Assembly (NCBI GenBank): GCA_002724395.1
Contig: PBOR01000013.1
Span: 11,684-75,683 of the forward strand
Source of the DNA: Rhodospirillaceae bacterium
GTDB lineage: Bacteria; Pseudomonadota; Alphaproteobacteria; UBA8366
DNA length: 64,000 nucleotides
Reading direction: 5' to 3'
Of the stretch, positions 7,398-17,823 are shown piece after piece. Below the pieces are notes generated by a model that was not told where the DNA came from, ran no database searches, and worked only from the letters and a program-made list of their open reading frames with translations. A program made the translations under genes and the position numbers. Each line of letters starts with the position of its first letter. Positions within the stretch are counted from its first letter, which is position 1.

Positions 7398-8807
7398 GTG
7401 TTTTTGCGTCTAGCCTGTTTTTTTGGCCCTATTGGTCTGTTATGTGGACAGTGCCTTACGACTGGCCTTTTGTTTGCTCTTTCTAGTACAACATTTGTCC
7501 AACTCAAAACCAACAGTGCACTTGCTGCAGATACGGTTGTCCAAAACGTGGCGGCTGGACGAACCGCGCAATATACGCCTGCGGTGCCTATACAATCGGC
7601 GCCGGGAACCATTCCCGCGCCTTCATCGCGGACCAAAATTTTACTGAGCCCACACGTTAGCCGTTCGGATAACACAAAGATTGGCCTATTGTTACCGCTC
7701 ACTGGACCGCAGGCTGTCCTCGGTCAAGGCATGCTAGACGGAGCGCAACTGGCTCTATTCGAAATGGCGACGGAGCAGTTTACGCTCTACCCGTTTGATA
7801 CAAATGGTACACCCAGCGGAGCGAGGGCCGCTGCAGAAGCGGCAATCCGAAGTGGCGTTTCTCTAGTATTGGGCCCGTTATTGGCCAGTTCGGTGCGTGC
7901 CGCTGCGCCGGTTGCCGCCCATGTCGGGGTAAATATGATCGCCTTTTCTAATTCTCGTGAGGTGGCAGGGGATAATGTTTTCATTATGGGCTTTGTACCC
8001 CGCCAACAGGTGATTACTGTTGTAGATTACGCGGCACGGCGTGGGATGCGGCGCCTGGCGTTGTTGGCGCCCGACAATTCCTATGGGCGGGCGGTTTTTC
8101 AAAGCCTTCAAAATGTAGCGGCAAGCCGAGGCGCCAAGGTTGTGAAATTTTCTTTCTATAAGCCAGGCGCAACGGACTTTAGTGATGAGATCAAAGCTAT
8201 TTCGAATTATGATAAGCGCCGAGCTGCTCTTTTAAAACAACGCGCCTTATTGGAAAAGCGTGAAGATGAAGTTTCCCAACAGGCTCTGAAAAGATTAGAA
8301 AATCTGGATACGATTGGCGAAGTAGATTTTGACGCAATCCTTTTGCCTGATACAGGCTCTTCCATGAGTGTGTTGGCGGCACAGTTGGCGTTTTTTGATG
8401 TAGATCAACCAGCCGTTCGGTTTTTGGGCCTCAGGAATTGGGATCAAATCCCTAACATTGAACGTGAACCCGCGCTGCGGCGTGCTTGGTTTGCAGCCCC
8501 CTCTATGCGGGAAAGGCGGTTATTCGTTGATCGGTTTTCGCGAGCATTTGGCAAGCCACCTCCGCGGTTGGCGTCGCTCGCTTATGATGCAACGGCTTTA
8601 GCGGCGGTGCTCGCACGGTCCCCCGGTGGGCCAGATTTCTCCTGGCCCACCTTGACCAACGCCAATGGCTTTGACGGAGTTGATGGGTTGTTTCGGTTAC
8701 GCGAAGACGGCGTTGCAGAACGCGCCTTTGCTGTTCTTGAGGTACGTGAAAAAGAATTTCGTACGCTTAATCCATCGGCCCGAACGTTCGAGCAATTTCG
8801 CCGTTAG
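7398..8807 (+). CDS. LpoA-like penicillin-binding protein activator
   Basis: A 469-aa periplasmic protein of the LpoA/YraM class, related to periplasmic-binding-protein type 1 folds. A hydrophobic N-terminal signal segment (CLTTGLLFALSSTTFV) precedes a disordered stretch. The binding fold begins at KIGLLLPLTGPQAVLGQGML (about residue 94) and continues through VLGPLLASSVRAAAPVA and RRLALLAPDNSYGRAVFQSL. In gamma-proteobacteria LpoA activates PBP1A; the alphaproteobacterial relatives share the fold and the position beside rsmI. It starts with GTG 39 bp from the rsmI start. The 3' end overlaps convergent hemW by 4 bp. Confidence 0.85.
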   Translation: MFLRLACFFGPIGLLCGQCLTTGLLFALSSTTFVQLKTNSALAADTVVQNVAAGRTAQYTPAVPIQSAPGTIPAPSSRTKILLSPHVSRSDNTKIGLLLPLTGPQAVLGQGMLDGAQLALFEMATEQFTLYPFDTNGTPSGARAAAEAAIRSGVSLVLGPLLASSVRAAAPVAAHVGVNMIAFSNSREVAGDNVFIMGFVPRQQVITVVDYAARRGMRRLALLAPDNSYGRAVFQSLQNVAASRGAKVVKFSFYKPGATDFSDEIKAISNYDKRRAALLKQRALLEKREDEVSQQALKRLENLDTIGEVDFDAILLPDTGSSMSVLAAQLAFFDVDQPAVRFLGLRNWDQIPNIEREPALRRAWFAAPSMRERRLFVDRFSRAFGKPPPRLASLAYDATALAAVLARSPGGPDFSWPTLTNANGFDGVDGLFRLREDGVAERAFAVLEVREKEFRTLNPSARTFEQFRR

Positions 8808-9988
8808 CAAACTCGGTCAAGAAGTTTTGGCATAATTGCGTTCAAGCGTTGTCGCCCGGAGCGGGTCGCTTTGAGATGGTCGTGGGACTTTTTCATAAGC
8901 CCGGCGGAAATAAAATCTGCTAAGGCGTTTTCGTTGATTAGACTAGATAATGGCTGTCTGGTTTGGTTTTGCAGTGTGGCTAAGTCGATGCCGCGTCGAA
9001 GGCGCAGTCCCATCAATATCATCTCCTCGAACACCTCGGCCGAAGTCAGCGGTGTTTTCTCCTGTGTGCCGTGACTTTTAGCGACGACCTGTAGCCGCCA
9101 ATTTTCTGGGTTTGCAATGCGCTTTACTGCTATTTTCTGATTGCCGTGCTGAATCCGCCCGTGGGCGCCAGGACCAATGCCAACATAGTCGCCGTATTGC
9201 CAATAGGTAAGGTTGTGGAGGCTTTCGCTACCAGGTTTTGCGTGGTTGGAAATTTCGTAGGCTGGCAGTCCAGCGTTCTCCATAATTACTTGTGTTTGCT
9301 CGAACTGCGTTGCCGAAACACTCTCACAAGGCATTTGCAGGTCCCCATCGCGCCATAACGCAAAAAAGGCAGTGCCCCTCTCTATAGTGAGCTGATAAAG
9401 CGAAATATGGTCCCCAACATATTCGAGCGCCGCTGCGAGCTCATGCTCCCATGCAGCAAGTGATTGTTCCGGGCGGCAATAAATCAAGTCGAATGAATAC
9501 TGTGAAAAAACTTTACGCGTTATGTCCAGTGCTGAAAGTGCCTCGCGGGCAGTATGCTTCCGCCCAAGGAATTTTAAGGCGCCGTCATTTAAGGACTGAA
9601 TGCCCAGGGATAGGCGATTTACGCCGGCGTGATTGAAATCTTTCAAGTCACCGGTTTCTAACGAAGTTGGGTTCGCTTCAAGCGTCACTTCGACGTTTCT
9701 ATCGACCTTCCAATATTTAAAGGCGTAATCCAGAATGTCGCTTACAGTGCCCGGCGCCATAAGCGAGGGGGTCCCGCCGCCGAAAAAAACACTGGTAATT
9801 CGCCTTTTAGGGTTTTCGTTTATTTCTGTTTGAAGTTCTTGTAGGAGCGCTGAGCGCCAAAGTGATTGATCTATAGAGTCGCGCACGTGGCTGTTGAAAT
9901 CGCAGTAAGGGCATTTCGAAAGGCAAAAGGGCCAATGAACATAAAGTGCAAGATTATCAGTACTGTGATTTACTGCATTTTCAAGCAT
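8804..9988 (-). CDS. hemW: HemW, radical SAM heme chaperone (HemN-like)
   Basis: HemW is a radical SAM protein that binds and transfers heme; it was often annotated as oxygen-independent coproporphyrinogen oxidase. About 394 aa from the ATG at 9988. The frame stays open upstream to 10219, but that part overlaps rdgB and looks like noise. The cluster motif [11 protein letters not shown] (CxxxCxxC) is near residue 20. [11 protein letters not shown] and [20 protein letters not shown] follow, and the C-terminal HemN domain ends the protein. HemW proteins lack the extra N-terminal cysteine of true HemN, as here. It overlaps the rdgB stop by 8 bp. Confidence 0.93.
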   Translation of the reverse strand: MLENAVNHSTDNLALYVHWPFCLSKCPYCDFNSHVRDSIDQSLWRSALLQELQTEINENPKRRITSVFFGGGTPSLMAPGTVSDILDYAFKYWKVDRNVEVTLEANPTSLETGDLKDFNHAGVNRLSLGIQSLNDGALKFLGRKHTAREALSALDITRKVFSQYSFDLIYCRPEQSLAAWEHELAAALEYVGDHISLYQLTIERGTAFFALWRDGDLQMPCESVSATQFEQTQVIMENAGLPAYEISNHAKPGSESLHNLTYWQYGDYVGIGPGAHGRIQHGNQKIAVKRIANPENWRLQVVAKSHGTQEKTPLTSAEVFEEMILMGLRLRRGIDLATLQNQTRQPLSSLINENALADFISAGLMKKSHDHLKATRSGRQRLNAIMPKLLDRVC

Positions 9989-10598
9989 CGCTGAACTGAT
10001 CTGCCGTGAATAGGCGAAATGCTTCGGCCCGATGGCTGATCTGATGTTTTTTGGGGGGATGCATCTCGCCAAAGGTTTCAGAAAACCTTTTTGGGCGGAA
10101 CATCGGGTCATAGCCGAAACCCAATGTACCCTTTGGTGGCCATACGAGGGTGCCCTGAACCATGCCTTCATACGTGCGTATTTCGCCGCTGGGGAGTGCC
10201 AGCGCCAACACACATACAAAGTGAGCCTCTCTGCTGGCTTTTGGGCCTAGTTTTTTTTCAATTCGCGCCATGGCGGCGTCAAAATCTTTCTCTGGCCCGG
10301 CCCATCGGGCGGAGTAAACTCCTGGTGCGCCACCGAGAGCAGGCACCACAAGGCCGGAATCGTCGGCAAGAGCGGCTATGCCACTGCCTTCCGCGGCGGC
10401 AACGGCTTTGAGCTTTGCATTTTCCGAAAATGTGGTGCCGGTTTCTTCAGGTTCTGGCAAATTAAGGTCGGCAGCAGACTGGGTGCTCAGCTCAAATTGG
10501 CCCAGCAGATCCCGGATTTCGCTTACTTTTCCAGGATTATGGCTGGCTATTACCAGTCGATCGGTTAATAGTCGCTGTTTCATGCTCTTTGTCCGCAT
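9981..10598 (-). CDS. rdgB: RdgB, XTP/dITP pyrophosphatase
   Basis: RdgB hydrolyses non-canonical purine nucleotides (dITP, XTP), keeping them out of DNA. It has 205 aa, the usual size. Motifs are intact: [14 protein letters not shown] at the N-terminus, [26 protein letters not shown] (about 76-101) for substrate and metal, GTLGFGYDP, and SHRAEAFR at the end. It lies directly between rph and hemW, the standard alphaproteobacterial order, with no gap to the rph stop. Confidence 0.96.
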   Translation of the reverse strand: MRTKSMKQRLLTDRLVIASHNPGKVSEIRDLLGQFELSTQSAADLNLPEPEETGTTFSENAKLKAVAAAEGSGIAALADDSGLVVPALGGAPGVYSARWAGPEKDFDAAMARIEKKLGPKASREAHFVCVLALALPSGEIRTYEGMVQGTLVWPPKGTLGFGYDPMFRPKRFSETFGEMHPPKKHQISHRAEAFRLFTADQFSDA

Positions 10599-11309
10599 TT
10601 ATAAGCCAAGGGCTTTATTTTGTTCGGCGCATAATTCACCAACGCCTTTTTCTGCTAAATCAAGAAATTCTTTGAATTGCGCGCGACTAAAAGGGTCCGC
10701 TTCCGCGGTGCCTTGCACTTCAACAATTTTGCCGTCTGCAGTGAGAACAAAATTAGCATCGGCTTCTGCGGTCGAGTCTTCTGCATAGTCTAGATCTAGT
10801 AAAGAGGTGCCTTCCCATATACCGCAGGAAATAGCGGCAACCTGCCCAGTAAGGGGAATGGTTTTGAGAACTCCTATTTTTTGCAAATGCTGAAAAGCAA
10901 GATGAAGGGCGACATATCCGCCGGTAATGGAAGCCGTTCGGGTGCCACCATCTGCCTGGAGCACATCGCAATCCACATATATTTGAATTTCGCCGAATCC
11001 CGTTAGGTCAGTTACAGCGCGAAGGCTTCGACCTATCAGCCTCTGAATCTCTTGCGTGCGGCCTGATTGTGCTGTTCGTCGACGGTTTGAGCGCGTATTC
11101 GTGGCGCGTGGCAACATATTATATTCTGCGGTAATCCAACCTTTTCCGGAATTTCGTAAAAAAGGCGGTACACTGTCTTCAATGCTGGCGGTGCATAAAA
11201 CATGTGTCTCGCCAAATTTGGTAACGCATGACCCTTCAGCATACTTGGAAACACCAGTTTCGATAGTCACTTCTCGCACTTGGTCCTTAGACCGGCCGGA
11301 TGGGCGCAT
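10599..11309 (-). CDS. rph: RNase PH
   Basis: RNase PH trims tRNA 3' ends phosphorolytically as a hexamer. The protein is 236 aa from the ATG at 11309, preceded by AGGAG; a TTG at 11333 would add 8 residues. The opening [20 protein letters not shown] is typical. [17 protein letters not shown] and [16 protein letters not shown] contain the substrate-binding arginines. [20 protein letters not shown] is the phosphate and catalytic region. It is divergent from hrcA, as in most alphaproteobacteria, and heads rph-rdgB-hemW. Confidence 0.97.
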   Translation of the reverse strand: MRPSGRSKDQVREVTIETGVSKYAEGSCVTKFGETHVLCTASIEDSVPPFLRNSGKGWITAEYNMLPRATNTRSNRRRTAQSGRTQEIQRLIGRSLRAVTDLTGFGEIQIYVDCDVLQADGGTRTASITGGYVALHLAFQHLQKIGVLKTIPLTGQVAAISCGIWEGTSLLDLDYAEDSTAEADANFVLTADGKIVEVQGTAEADPFSRAQFKEFLDLAEKGVGELCAEQNKALGL

Positions 11310-11439
11310 TAATTTTCTCCTAGTTGGTTGCAAGAAGCTATCGGTCCAAGTGACGCTCGTCCAGAGAAGAACGCAGGATTGGTGAAATTTAAGTCGTTTG
11401 ATTGACGCCTTGCAGCTCGAACACTAGATTTCGCGTATA

Positions 11440-12474
11440 ATGATTGAAGATTTAAACGAACGTGCCCGGACAGTTTTACAGCACGTGGTTGAAGCCTTTG
11501 TAGAAACAGGCGCTCCGATCGGATCAAGGACGATTTCACGGCTATCCGAGATTTCTCTATCCGCGGCATCCATTCGCAATGTGATGTCAGATTTGGAGGA
11601 GCTAGGTTTATTGTATGCGCCGCATACATCCGCAGGCCGGCTGCCAACAGAGCAGGGCTTGCGGTTGTTCGTGGATGGTTTGCTTGAAGTAGGTAATTTG
11701 AGCTCTAAGGAACGTGACGATATCGAGGCTAAGTGCATCGGGTCAGGGCGGAGCGTTAATCAAGTGCTCGAAGAGGCCTCCTCTTTCTTAGGTGGATTGT
11801 CCAATTGTGCCGGATTAGTAATGGCGCCCAAGTCGGAAGAGAATCTTCGCCATGTGGAGTTTGTTCACCTGGGGCCAGGCCGCGCGCTTGTTGTAATGGT
11901 GTTTGAAAATGGCGTGGTTGAAAATCGTATTGTCGATGTGCCGCTAGGTATGCCTGCATCGAGCCTTATTGAGGCATCCAATTATCTTTCCGCTAAGTTT
12001 GTTGGCCGGGACCTGAGTAAAGCTGCCGTTGATGTGCAAGCCGAAATCCAGTCGCAACGCACTGAAATTGACACTTTATCACAAAAAGTTGTAGAGGCAG
12101 GCTTGGCGACTTGGTCGGGCGATACCGAGAACAGCGTTTTGATTGTACGCGGTCAAGCAAAGCTGCTGGACGATGTGACTGCCCTTGACGATCTGGAGCG
12201 CATACGGGCGTTGTTCGAAGCGCTGGAAACCAAGGAAGCATTGTTACGCTTGATAGAGGCAGCCGACGAAGCGGAAGGTGTGCAAATATTTATCGGTGCA
12301 GAAAACGAACTATTTTCACTAGCCGGGTGTTCTATGGTCATTACCCCCTTTAAAAACCGCAACCAAGCAATTATTGGTGCTATTGGCGTTGTAGGACCGA
12401 CCCGCATCAACTATGCGAGGGTAATCCCGATGGTGGATTACACCGCAAAAATTGTCGGCCGATTGATTGGATAA
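11440..12474 (+). CDS. hrcA: HrcA, heat-inducible transcription repressor
   Basis: HrcA represses chaperone genes by binding the CIRCE inverted repeat. The 344-aa protein has the N-terminal winged helix (VVEAFVETGAPIGSRTISRL, then LSAASIRNVMSDLEELGLLY), the central GAF-like region, and the C-terminal end VIPMVDYTAKIVGRLI. I found no CIRCE element (TTAGCACTC-N9-GAGTGCTAA) upstream of hrcA, grpE or dnaK, so its target is probably a groESL operon outside the window. It starts with ATG and is followed by grpE after 17 bp. Confidence 0.95.
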   Translation: MIEDLNERARTVLQHVVEAFVETGAPIGSRTISRLSEISLSAASIRNVMSDLEELGLLYAPHTSAGRLPTEQGLRLFVDGLLEVGNLSSKERDDIEAKCIGSGRSVNQVLEEASSFLGGLSNCAGLVMAPKSEENLRHVEFVHLGPGRALVVMVFENGVVENRIVDVPLGMPASSLIEASNYLSAKFVGRDLSKAAVDVQAEIQSQRTEIDTLSQKVVEAGLATWSGDTENSVLIVRGQAKLLDDVTALDDLERIRALFEALETKEALLRLIEAADEAEGVQIFIGAENELFSLAGCSMVITPFKNRNQAIIGAIGVVGPTRINYARVIPMVDYTAKIVGRLIG

Positions 12475-12491
12475 TGGGATAAGTAAGACAT

Positions 12492-13142
12492 ATGAAAAAT
12501 AAAAAACAAAAGACCCCCGAGGACGAGCCTAATGAAAGCGAGGCGTTAAGTGGCGATCAAGAAGCTTTGGAATCGACAGATGTCAAAAAAGTTGACGCCG
12601 AAACAACTGATACTGAGCTTACTCCGGAAGCCCGAATCGTTGAATTGGAAGCTGCGCTTGCCGATTTAAAAGATCGCAGTTTGCGGGCACTTGCGGATGG
12701 GGAAAATACTCGCAGGCGGGCAGAACGCGAGGTGGCGGATGCAAAAAAATATGGACCAAGCGGACTGGTAAAGGATTTGTTGAACGTATCCGACAACCTA
12801 CACCGGGCGCTAGAGAGTGTAAGCGAAGAGTTAAAAGAGAGTGATGAAACCATTAAAAACTTGGTAGTCGGCGTGGAAATGGTGGCAAAGGAGTTTCTAT
12901 CGGCGTTTGAGAAGCATGGTGTCACCAAGCTGGACCCACTAGGCGACAAATTTGATCATGCTTTCCATCAAGCTATGTTTGAGGTTGAGGACTCTACCCA
13001 GCCCGCTGGGACGATCGTACAACTTTTGCAGCCGGGCTATGTTTTGCATGACCGACTGCTCCGCCCGGCTATGGTCGCGGTCTCTAAGGGGGGCGGGGAT
13101 GAGGTGTTAGACGATGTCGAACATTTGGACACAACTGCCTAG
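12492..13142 (+). CDS. grpE: GrpE, nucleotide exchange factor
   Basis: GrpE releases ADP from DnaK. It has 216 aa. The first about 50 residues are acidic and disordered (EDEPNESEALSGDQEA). A long coiled coil covers about 50-100 (ELEAALADLKDRSLRALADG), and the C-terminal beta domain carries FEKHGVTKLDPLGDKFDHAF and VLHDRLLRPAMVAVSKG, the family signature. ATG follows a GGATAAG stretch 17 bp after hrcA, so the two are co-transcribed. The start codon context is A-rich (ATGAAAAATAAAAAAC). Confidence 0.95.
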   Translation: MKNKKQKTPEDEPNESEALSGDQEALESTDVKKVDAETTDTELTPEARIVELEAALADLKDRSLRALADGENTRRRAEREVADAKKYGPSGLVKDLLNVSDNLHRALESVSEELKESDETIKNLVVGVEMVAKEFLSAFEKHGVTKLDPLGDKFDHAFHQAMFEVEDSTQPAGTIVQLLQPGYVLHDRLLRPAMVAVSKGGGDEVLDDVEHLDTTA

Positions 13143-13765
13143 TCGATGGAAGCCATATGGAATCCGTAGATGCACCAAGGGCCGAACCTTAGGGTTCAGC
13201 AGTCGTTACTGTTGATAGGGCCCGGCAACCGTTTTCGTGCACCCAGCAACTGTTGCACCTCACTCGTATTTGGAGCGTGAGTATAGTTTGAAATTACTCT
13301 AATTCGCTTTGATTTTTGGAAAAGCAGTCAAAATTTCAGGTGCAGAGAAATAAATCTCGTCACGTACCCGGGACAAGTGAACACTAAGGGATCTGGCCAT
13401 TAGGAGAATTGTCTGTTTCATAGGGCAGGCTACGAGGCGTTTCTCCAACTATTAATCTTAAAATGTGAGGATGCTGGCTTGAAAGTAAGCGGACACTTAG
13501 AGCGCTTTGATACTAGTTTCTGGAGGTTAATAAACGCAGCACTTATTTTAAGCGTTGTAGGCACTGAAATTTCTCAGTTGAAAATGGGTTGTAGAAACTC
13601 GGCAACGTTCCTATATCTCCGTCAGAGCAAAACAAACGGATAAACCGGGATATAAAAACCGCACAGTCCATCGGTCCGCGGGGGAAAGTCAAGTTCCGGA
13701 ACCGAGATGGTGTTTTCCATAGCGGCATTTCTGTCCGGTTGGTCGACTGAAAAAATGAGGATGTT
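13143..13765 (+). other. 623-bp grpE-dnaK gap with no recognisable gene
   Basis: This is the longest gene-free stretch in the window. It starts with a small hairpin, GAACC-TTAG-GGTTC (13184-13197), just after grpE, possibly a weak terminator without a T-tract. One frame stays open from about 13402 to 13644 and contains a hydrophobic run (WRLINAALILSVVG), but it has no convincing start and I recognise no family. The dnaK promoter must lie here. Given the decayed genes elsewhere in the window, this could be another fossil, but I could not identify one. Confidence 0.4.
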
Positions 13766-15706
13766 ATGGGAAAAGTAATTGGCATTGATCTAGGGACGAC
13801 GAATTCCTGTGTTGCGGTGATGGAAGGCAGTCAGGCAAAAGTTATTGAAAATTCTGAGGGGTTTCGGACAACGCCGTCCATGGTCGCGTTTTCCGAATCT
13901 GGGGAGCGGCTTGTTGGTCATGCTGCTAAACGTCAAGCGGTTACCAATCCGGAGAACACATTTTTCTCGATTAAGCGATTGATTGGTCGGCGATTTGGCG
14001 AACCTGAGGTAGAGAAAGACCGTGCAATGGCTCCGTTTGAGATCATTGAAGGTGAAAATGGGGATGCCTGGGTCCAGTGCAGTGGCGAAAAATATGCGCC
14101 TAGCCAAATTAGCGCCTTTATATTGCAAAAAATGAAAGATACGGCGGAGGCTCATCTGGGTGAAGATGTAGACCAGGCTGTTATTACGGTGCCAGCATAT
14201 TTTAATGATTCTCAGCGTCAAGCAACTAAGGATGCGGGTAAGATCGCGGGCCTTGAGGTCCTTCGGATTATTAATGAGCCCACGGCGGCGTCCCTAGCCT
14301 ATGGGCTCGACAAAAAAGGCAACGGTACGATAGCGGTATATGATCTTGGCGGCGGCACTTTTGATGTTTCAATCCTTGAGATTGGTGATGGTGTGTTTGA
14401 GGTCAAATCCACAAACGGCGATACCTTCTTAGGCGGTGAAGATTTTGATCAACGGGTAGTGGACTATCTTGCCGATGAGTTTAAGAAGGAAAACGGCGTC
14501 GATTTGCGGGAGGATAAATTAGCGCTGCAACGACTAAAAGAAGCCGGCGAGAAAGCTAAGGTCGAACTCTCCAGTTCTATGGAAACAGATGTCAATCTAC
14601 CCTTTATTACTGCTGACCAATCAGGGCCGAAGCATCTCAACATTAAACTGAGCCGTGCCAAACTAGAGGCCTTAGTAGATGACCTGATTCAGCGAACTAT
14701 TGGCCCTTGCAAGAGCGCCCTAAAAGATGCGGGATTAAAGGCAAGCGAGATTGATGAGGTTATTTTAGTCGGTGGTATGACACGTATGCCGAAAGTCGGA
14801 GACACCGTGAAAAGCTTCTTCGGCAAAGAGCCGAGCCATGGTGTGAACCCAGACGAAGTGGTAGCTATTGGCGCAGCTATTCAGGGTGGCGTTCTGCAGG
14901 GTGACGTCAAAGACGTTCTTCTTCTTGACGTTACGCCTCTCTCGCTTGGCATTGAAACCCTAGGAGGAGTGTTTACCAGACTGATTGATCGTAACACGAC
15001 TATCCCTACCAAGAAGAGCCAGGTTTTTTCTACAGCTGAAGACAATCAAACGGCGGTTACCATCCGAGTTTTCCAAGGGGAACGCGAAATGGCCGCAGAT
15101 AATAAGGTACTTGGCCAATTCGACTTGGTGGGCATTCCGCCGTCGCCCCGTGGTATGCCGCAGATTGAAGTGACGTTTGATATTGATGCGAACGGAATTG
15201 TTAATGTGTCCGCTAAGGACAAAGCTACAGGTAAGGAACAGCAAATTCGCATTCAGGCATCTGGCGGGTTATCCGATGGTGACATTGACCAGATGGTCAA
15301 GGACGCAGAAGAACATGCTTCTGAAGATCAGCAGCGTCGTGAAATGATTGAGGCAAAAAATAATGCGGACAGCTTGGTTTATTCGACCGAGAAAAGTCTT
15401 GGCGAATATGGCGAACAAATTGATACGACTGATAAAGAAGCGATTGAAAAAGATATCGCAAGCTTAAAAGAAGCTATTGAAGCGGAAGATTTAGAGGCTA
15501 TTACCAAGGGTACCGAGGCCTTATCACAATCTTCCATGAAACTTGGTGAGGCAATGTATAAGGCTAGCCAGGAAGAAGCTGCAGCTGGGGGTGAAGATGG
15601 CGACGGGGAATCGTCCTCTGGTGAGAAAGAAGATAAATCGGACGATGTTGTGGATGCGGATTTCGAAGAAGTTGACGACGAGAAGGAAAAGAAAACTGGA
15701 TCGTAA
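13766..15706 (+). CDS. dnaK: DnaK, Hsp70 chaperone
   Basis: The ATP-dependent Hsp70 chaperone, 646 aa, full length. It begins [20 protein letters not shown], the phosphate-1 motif. It also has [47 protein letters not shown], and the linker [20 protein letters not shown] into the substrate-binding domain. The tail is Ser/Asp/Glu-rich and ends in [17 protein letters not shown], typical of proteobacterial DnaK. ATG follows AATGAGGATGTT. It is followed after 88 bp by dnaJ. Confidence 0.99.
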   Translation: MGKVIGIDLGTTNSCVAVMEGSQAKVIENSEGFRTTPSMVAFSESGERLVGHAAKRQAVTNPENTFFSIKRLIGRRFGEPEVEKDRAMAPFEIIEGENGDAWVQCSGEKYAPSQISAFILQKMKDTAEAHLGEDVDQAVITVPAYFNDSQRQATKDAGKIAGLEVLRIINEPTAASLAYGLDKKGNGTIAVYDLGGGTFDVSILEIGDGVFEVKSTNGDTFLGGEDFDQRVVDYLADEFKKENGVDLREDKLALQRLKEAGEKAKVELSSSMETDVNLPFITADQSGPKHLNIKLSRAKLEALVDDLIQRTIGPCKSALKDAGLKASEIDEVILVGGMTRMPKVGDTVKSFFGKEPSHGVNPDEVVAIGAAIQGGVLQGDVKDVLLLDVTPLSLGIETLGGVFTRLIDRNTTIPTKKSQVFSTAEDNQTAVTIRVFQGEREMAADNKVLGQFDLVGIPPSPRGMPQIEVTFDIDANGIVNVSAKDKATGKEQQIRIQASGGLSDGDIDQMVKDAEEHASEDQQRREMIEAKNNADSLVYSTEKSLGEYGEQIDTTDKEAIEKDIASLKEAIEAEDLEAITKGTEALSQSSMKLGEAMYKASQEEAAAGGEDGDGESSSGEKEDKSDDVVDADFEEVDDEKEKKTGS

Positions 15707-15756
15707 GTTTGGTCTTGGTGATCAGCCCCGTTGCAGAGATGTGCCGGGACTAGTTT

Positions 15757-15774
15757 CGGCCTCATTCGGGGCCG
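15757..15774 (+). terminator. Hairpin between dnaK and dnaJ
   Basis: CGGCC and GGCCG pair around an 8-nt loop and are followed by GTTTCGTTT. This is a short GC stem with a weak, broken T-tract, 20 bp before dnaJ. It may act as a partial attenuator that lowers dnaJ relative to dnaK, or stabilise the dnaK mRNA end. Confidence 0.4.
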
Positions 15775-15794
15775 GTTTCGTTTAAGGGGTTGTG

Positions 15795-16925
15795 ATGGAA
15801 AAGCGCGACTATTACGAGGTGCTTGGCGTGCCGCGCGCTAGCGATAGCGATGGGCTAAAAAGAGCCTATCGCAAGCTGGCAATGCAATATCACCCTGATC
15901 GTAATCCCGACAATGAAGAAGCTGAGGCAAAATTCAAGGAAGTTAACGAAGCATATGAAATTCTGAAGGATGACGATAAACGAGCGGCTTACGACCAGTT
16001 CGGCCATCAAGCATTCGAAGGTGGTGGTGCCGGCGGGGGGTCGAATTTCTCGGGTGGGTTTTCAGATATCTTTGACGAAATGTTCGGCGACTTCATGGGT
16101 GGAAATCGTCGGAGTGGACGTCAGGGTAGCGCCTCCCGCGGGGGCGATCTGCGTTATAACTTGACGATCTCGCTGGAGGATGCCTTCAAGGGCCGCCAGG
16201 TTGAAATTCGTGTGCCCACAACCGTAGTCTGCGGCGATTGCAACGGGACCGGGGCCGCCGAAGGTGCACAGCCAGTTATTTGTCCGGCTTGCGGCGGCAC
16301 TGGCAAGGTGAGAAGTCAACAAGGATTTTTCACCATTGAGCGTACTTGCGGGCAATGTCAAGGCCAGGGCCATGTGATTGATGATCCTTGCAGCACCTGT
16401 TCCGGTACGGGTCGCGTGCACAAGGATAAGAATTTGGCGGTAAATATTCCAGCTGGCGTTGAAGATGGGACCCGCATTAGGCTTTCTGGAGAAGGCGAGG
16501 CGGGAATGCGCGGTGCACCGCCAGGCGACCTATATGTATTTCTAGGCGTTGAAAGTCATAGAATTTTTGAGCGTGAGGCAGCGGATATATTTTGTCGCAT
16601 CCCAATCCCCATGACCACAGCGACGATAGGGGGCTCAATTGAGGTGCCGACTATCGATGGAACGCGGGCAAAAATGAATATTCCTGATGGCACGCAGACT
16701 GGCCAGCAGTTTCGTCTTAAGAGTAAAGGAATGTCAGTACTAAATGGTAAAACCCGCGGCGATATGTATGTTGAAACATCTGTAGAGACGCCGGTTAATT
16801 TGACAAAAAAACAAAAAGAATTGCTGAAGGAATTTGAGAAATCCGGCGGTAAAAGTTCCCAAAGCCCACAGTCGGAGGGATTTTTCTCAAAGGTGAAGGA
16901 AATTTGGGAAGATTTGACGGATTAG
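15795..16925 (+). CDS. dnaJ: DnaJ, Hsp40 co-chaperone
   Basis: DnaJ delivers substrates to DnaK and stimulates its ATPase. About 376 aa from the ATG at 15795 (GTG at 15792 is the alternative). It has all parts of a class I DnaJ: the J domain with HPD ([10 protein letters not shown], about residues 31-40), a Gly/Phe-rich linker ([20 protein letters not shown]), four CxxCxGxG zinc repeats ([32 protein letters not shown]) and the C-terminal beta domains. Its position after dnaK and before dapB is common in alphaproteobacteria. Confidence 0.98.
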   Translation: MEKRDYYEVLGVPRASDSDGLKRAYRKLAMQYHPDRNPDNEEAEAKFKEVNEAYEILKDDDKRAAYDQFGHQAFEGGGAGGGSNFSGGFSDIFDEMFGDFMGGNRRSGRQGSASRGGDLRYNLTISLEDAFKGRQVEIRVPTTVVCGDCNGTGAAEGAQPVICPACGGTGKVRSQQGFFTIERTCGQCQGQGHVIDDPCSTCSGTGRVHKDKNLAVNIPAGVEDGTRIRLSGEGEAGMRGAPPGDLYVFLGVESHRIFEREAADIFCRIPIPMTTATIGGSIEVPTIDGTRAKMNIPDGTQTGQQFRLKSKGMSVLNGKTRGDMYVETSVETPVNLTKKQKELLKEFEKSGGKSSQSPQSEGFFSKVKEIWEDLTD

Positions 16926-16993
16926 AAATTTAGCGCAACTTTTTCTTTTTTTGCTTCCATATGCTACATCCCGCCTATCGGGAAGGATTTTTG

Positions 16994-17809
16994 ATGTCCA
17001 CAGACATGAAAATAGGAGTAGTTGGCGCCGCGGGACGAATGGGCCGGATGTTCATTCGTCAAGTAAACGAGACCGATGGCTGCGTTGTGTCCGGTGCGGT
17101 TGAAGCGCCGGGGCACGCTTTAATAGGCCAAGATATTGGCGTACTGGCCTCGGTTGGAGAGATCGGTGTAGCTCTCGGTGACGATGCTGGCACTATGATT
17201 GAAATTGCGGACGCTATTATTGATTTTACTGCACCAGCGGTTACCGCGAGTAATGCAATGATTTGCAAAGAAGCGGGTACCGCGTTGATTGCCGGTACTA
17301 CGGGCCTCAACGACGATCAAAATGCTGCCATTCTCAAGGCGTCCAAGTCTGTTCCCATTGTTAGTGCCCCGAATATGAGTGTTGGTATTACCTTACTACT
17401 GGGTTTAACAGAACAGGTAGCGGGCCTGTTGGGCCCCGAATTCGATATTGAGATCGTCGAGATGCATCATCGTCATAAAGTGGACTCACCGTCGGGCACT
17501 GCCATTGGCCTTGGCGAAGCTGCTGCTGCCGGCCGGCAAGTAGCGCTGCGTAACGTTAAACAAGCGGTGCGCGACGGACACACTGGCGCACGAAAAAAAG
17601 GCGAAATTGGTTTTGCAACGCTGCGCGGGGGTGATGTTGTGGGTGATCACACTGTGGTTTTTGCAGGTGAAGGCGAACGCATCGAACTGACCCATAAAGC
17701 TGCATCCAGGGTAATTTTTGCAGGCGGCGCGGTGCGAGCTGCACTTTGGACGCGTGATAAGGCGCCGGGTTTTTATTCGATGAAGGCAGTGCTAGGGTTT
17801 GAGGATTAG
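16994..17809 (+). CDS. dapB: DapB, 4-hydroxy-tetrahydrodipicolinate reductase
   Basis: DapB performs the NAD(P)H-dependent step toward meso-diaminopimelate and lysine. About 271 aa from the ATG at 16994, preceded by GAAGGA; the frame is open 33 nt further upstream. The nucleotide loop KIGVVGAAGRMGRM is at the N-terminus. DFTAP and IAGTTGL lie mid-protein, and the active-site signature EIVEMHHRHKVDSPSGTA has the catalytic histidine pair and KxxSPSGTA motif. It follows dnaJ by 68 bp and runs convergently into the transporter gene. Confidence 0.97.
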   Translation: MSTDMKIGVVGAAGRMGRMFIRQVNETDGCVVSGAVEAPGHALIGQDIGVLASVGEIGVALGDDAGTMIEIADAIIDFTAPAVTASNAMICKEAGTALIAGTTGLNDDQNAAILKASKSVPIVSAPNMSVGITLLLGLTEQVAGLLGPEFDIEIVEMHHRHKVDSPSGTAIGLGEAAAAGRQVALRNVKQAVRDGHTGARKKGEIGFATLRGGDVVGDHTVVFAGEGERIELTHKAASRVIFAGGAVRAALWTRDKAPGFYSMKAVLGFED

Positions 17810-17823
17810 AGTTGCCCTGGGGC

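Noticed and set aside
9989-10219. N-terminal extension of hemW into rdgB
   Set aside because: The extra 77 residues overlap rdgB coding sequence and lack homology to HemW, and the ATG at 9988 fits the family start.
13252-13275. CIRCE element upstream of dnaK
   Set aside because: CTCAC and GTGAG form only a short inverted repeat near 13260-13282; the conserved TTAGCACTC half-sites are missing.
13478-13510. RpoH (sigma-32) promoter for dnaK
   Set aside because: CTTGAAA resembles a -35 box but no matching -10 (CCCCAT-like) lies at the right distance.
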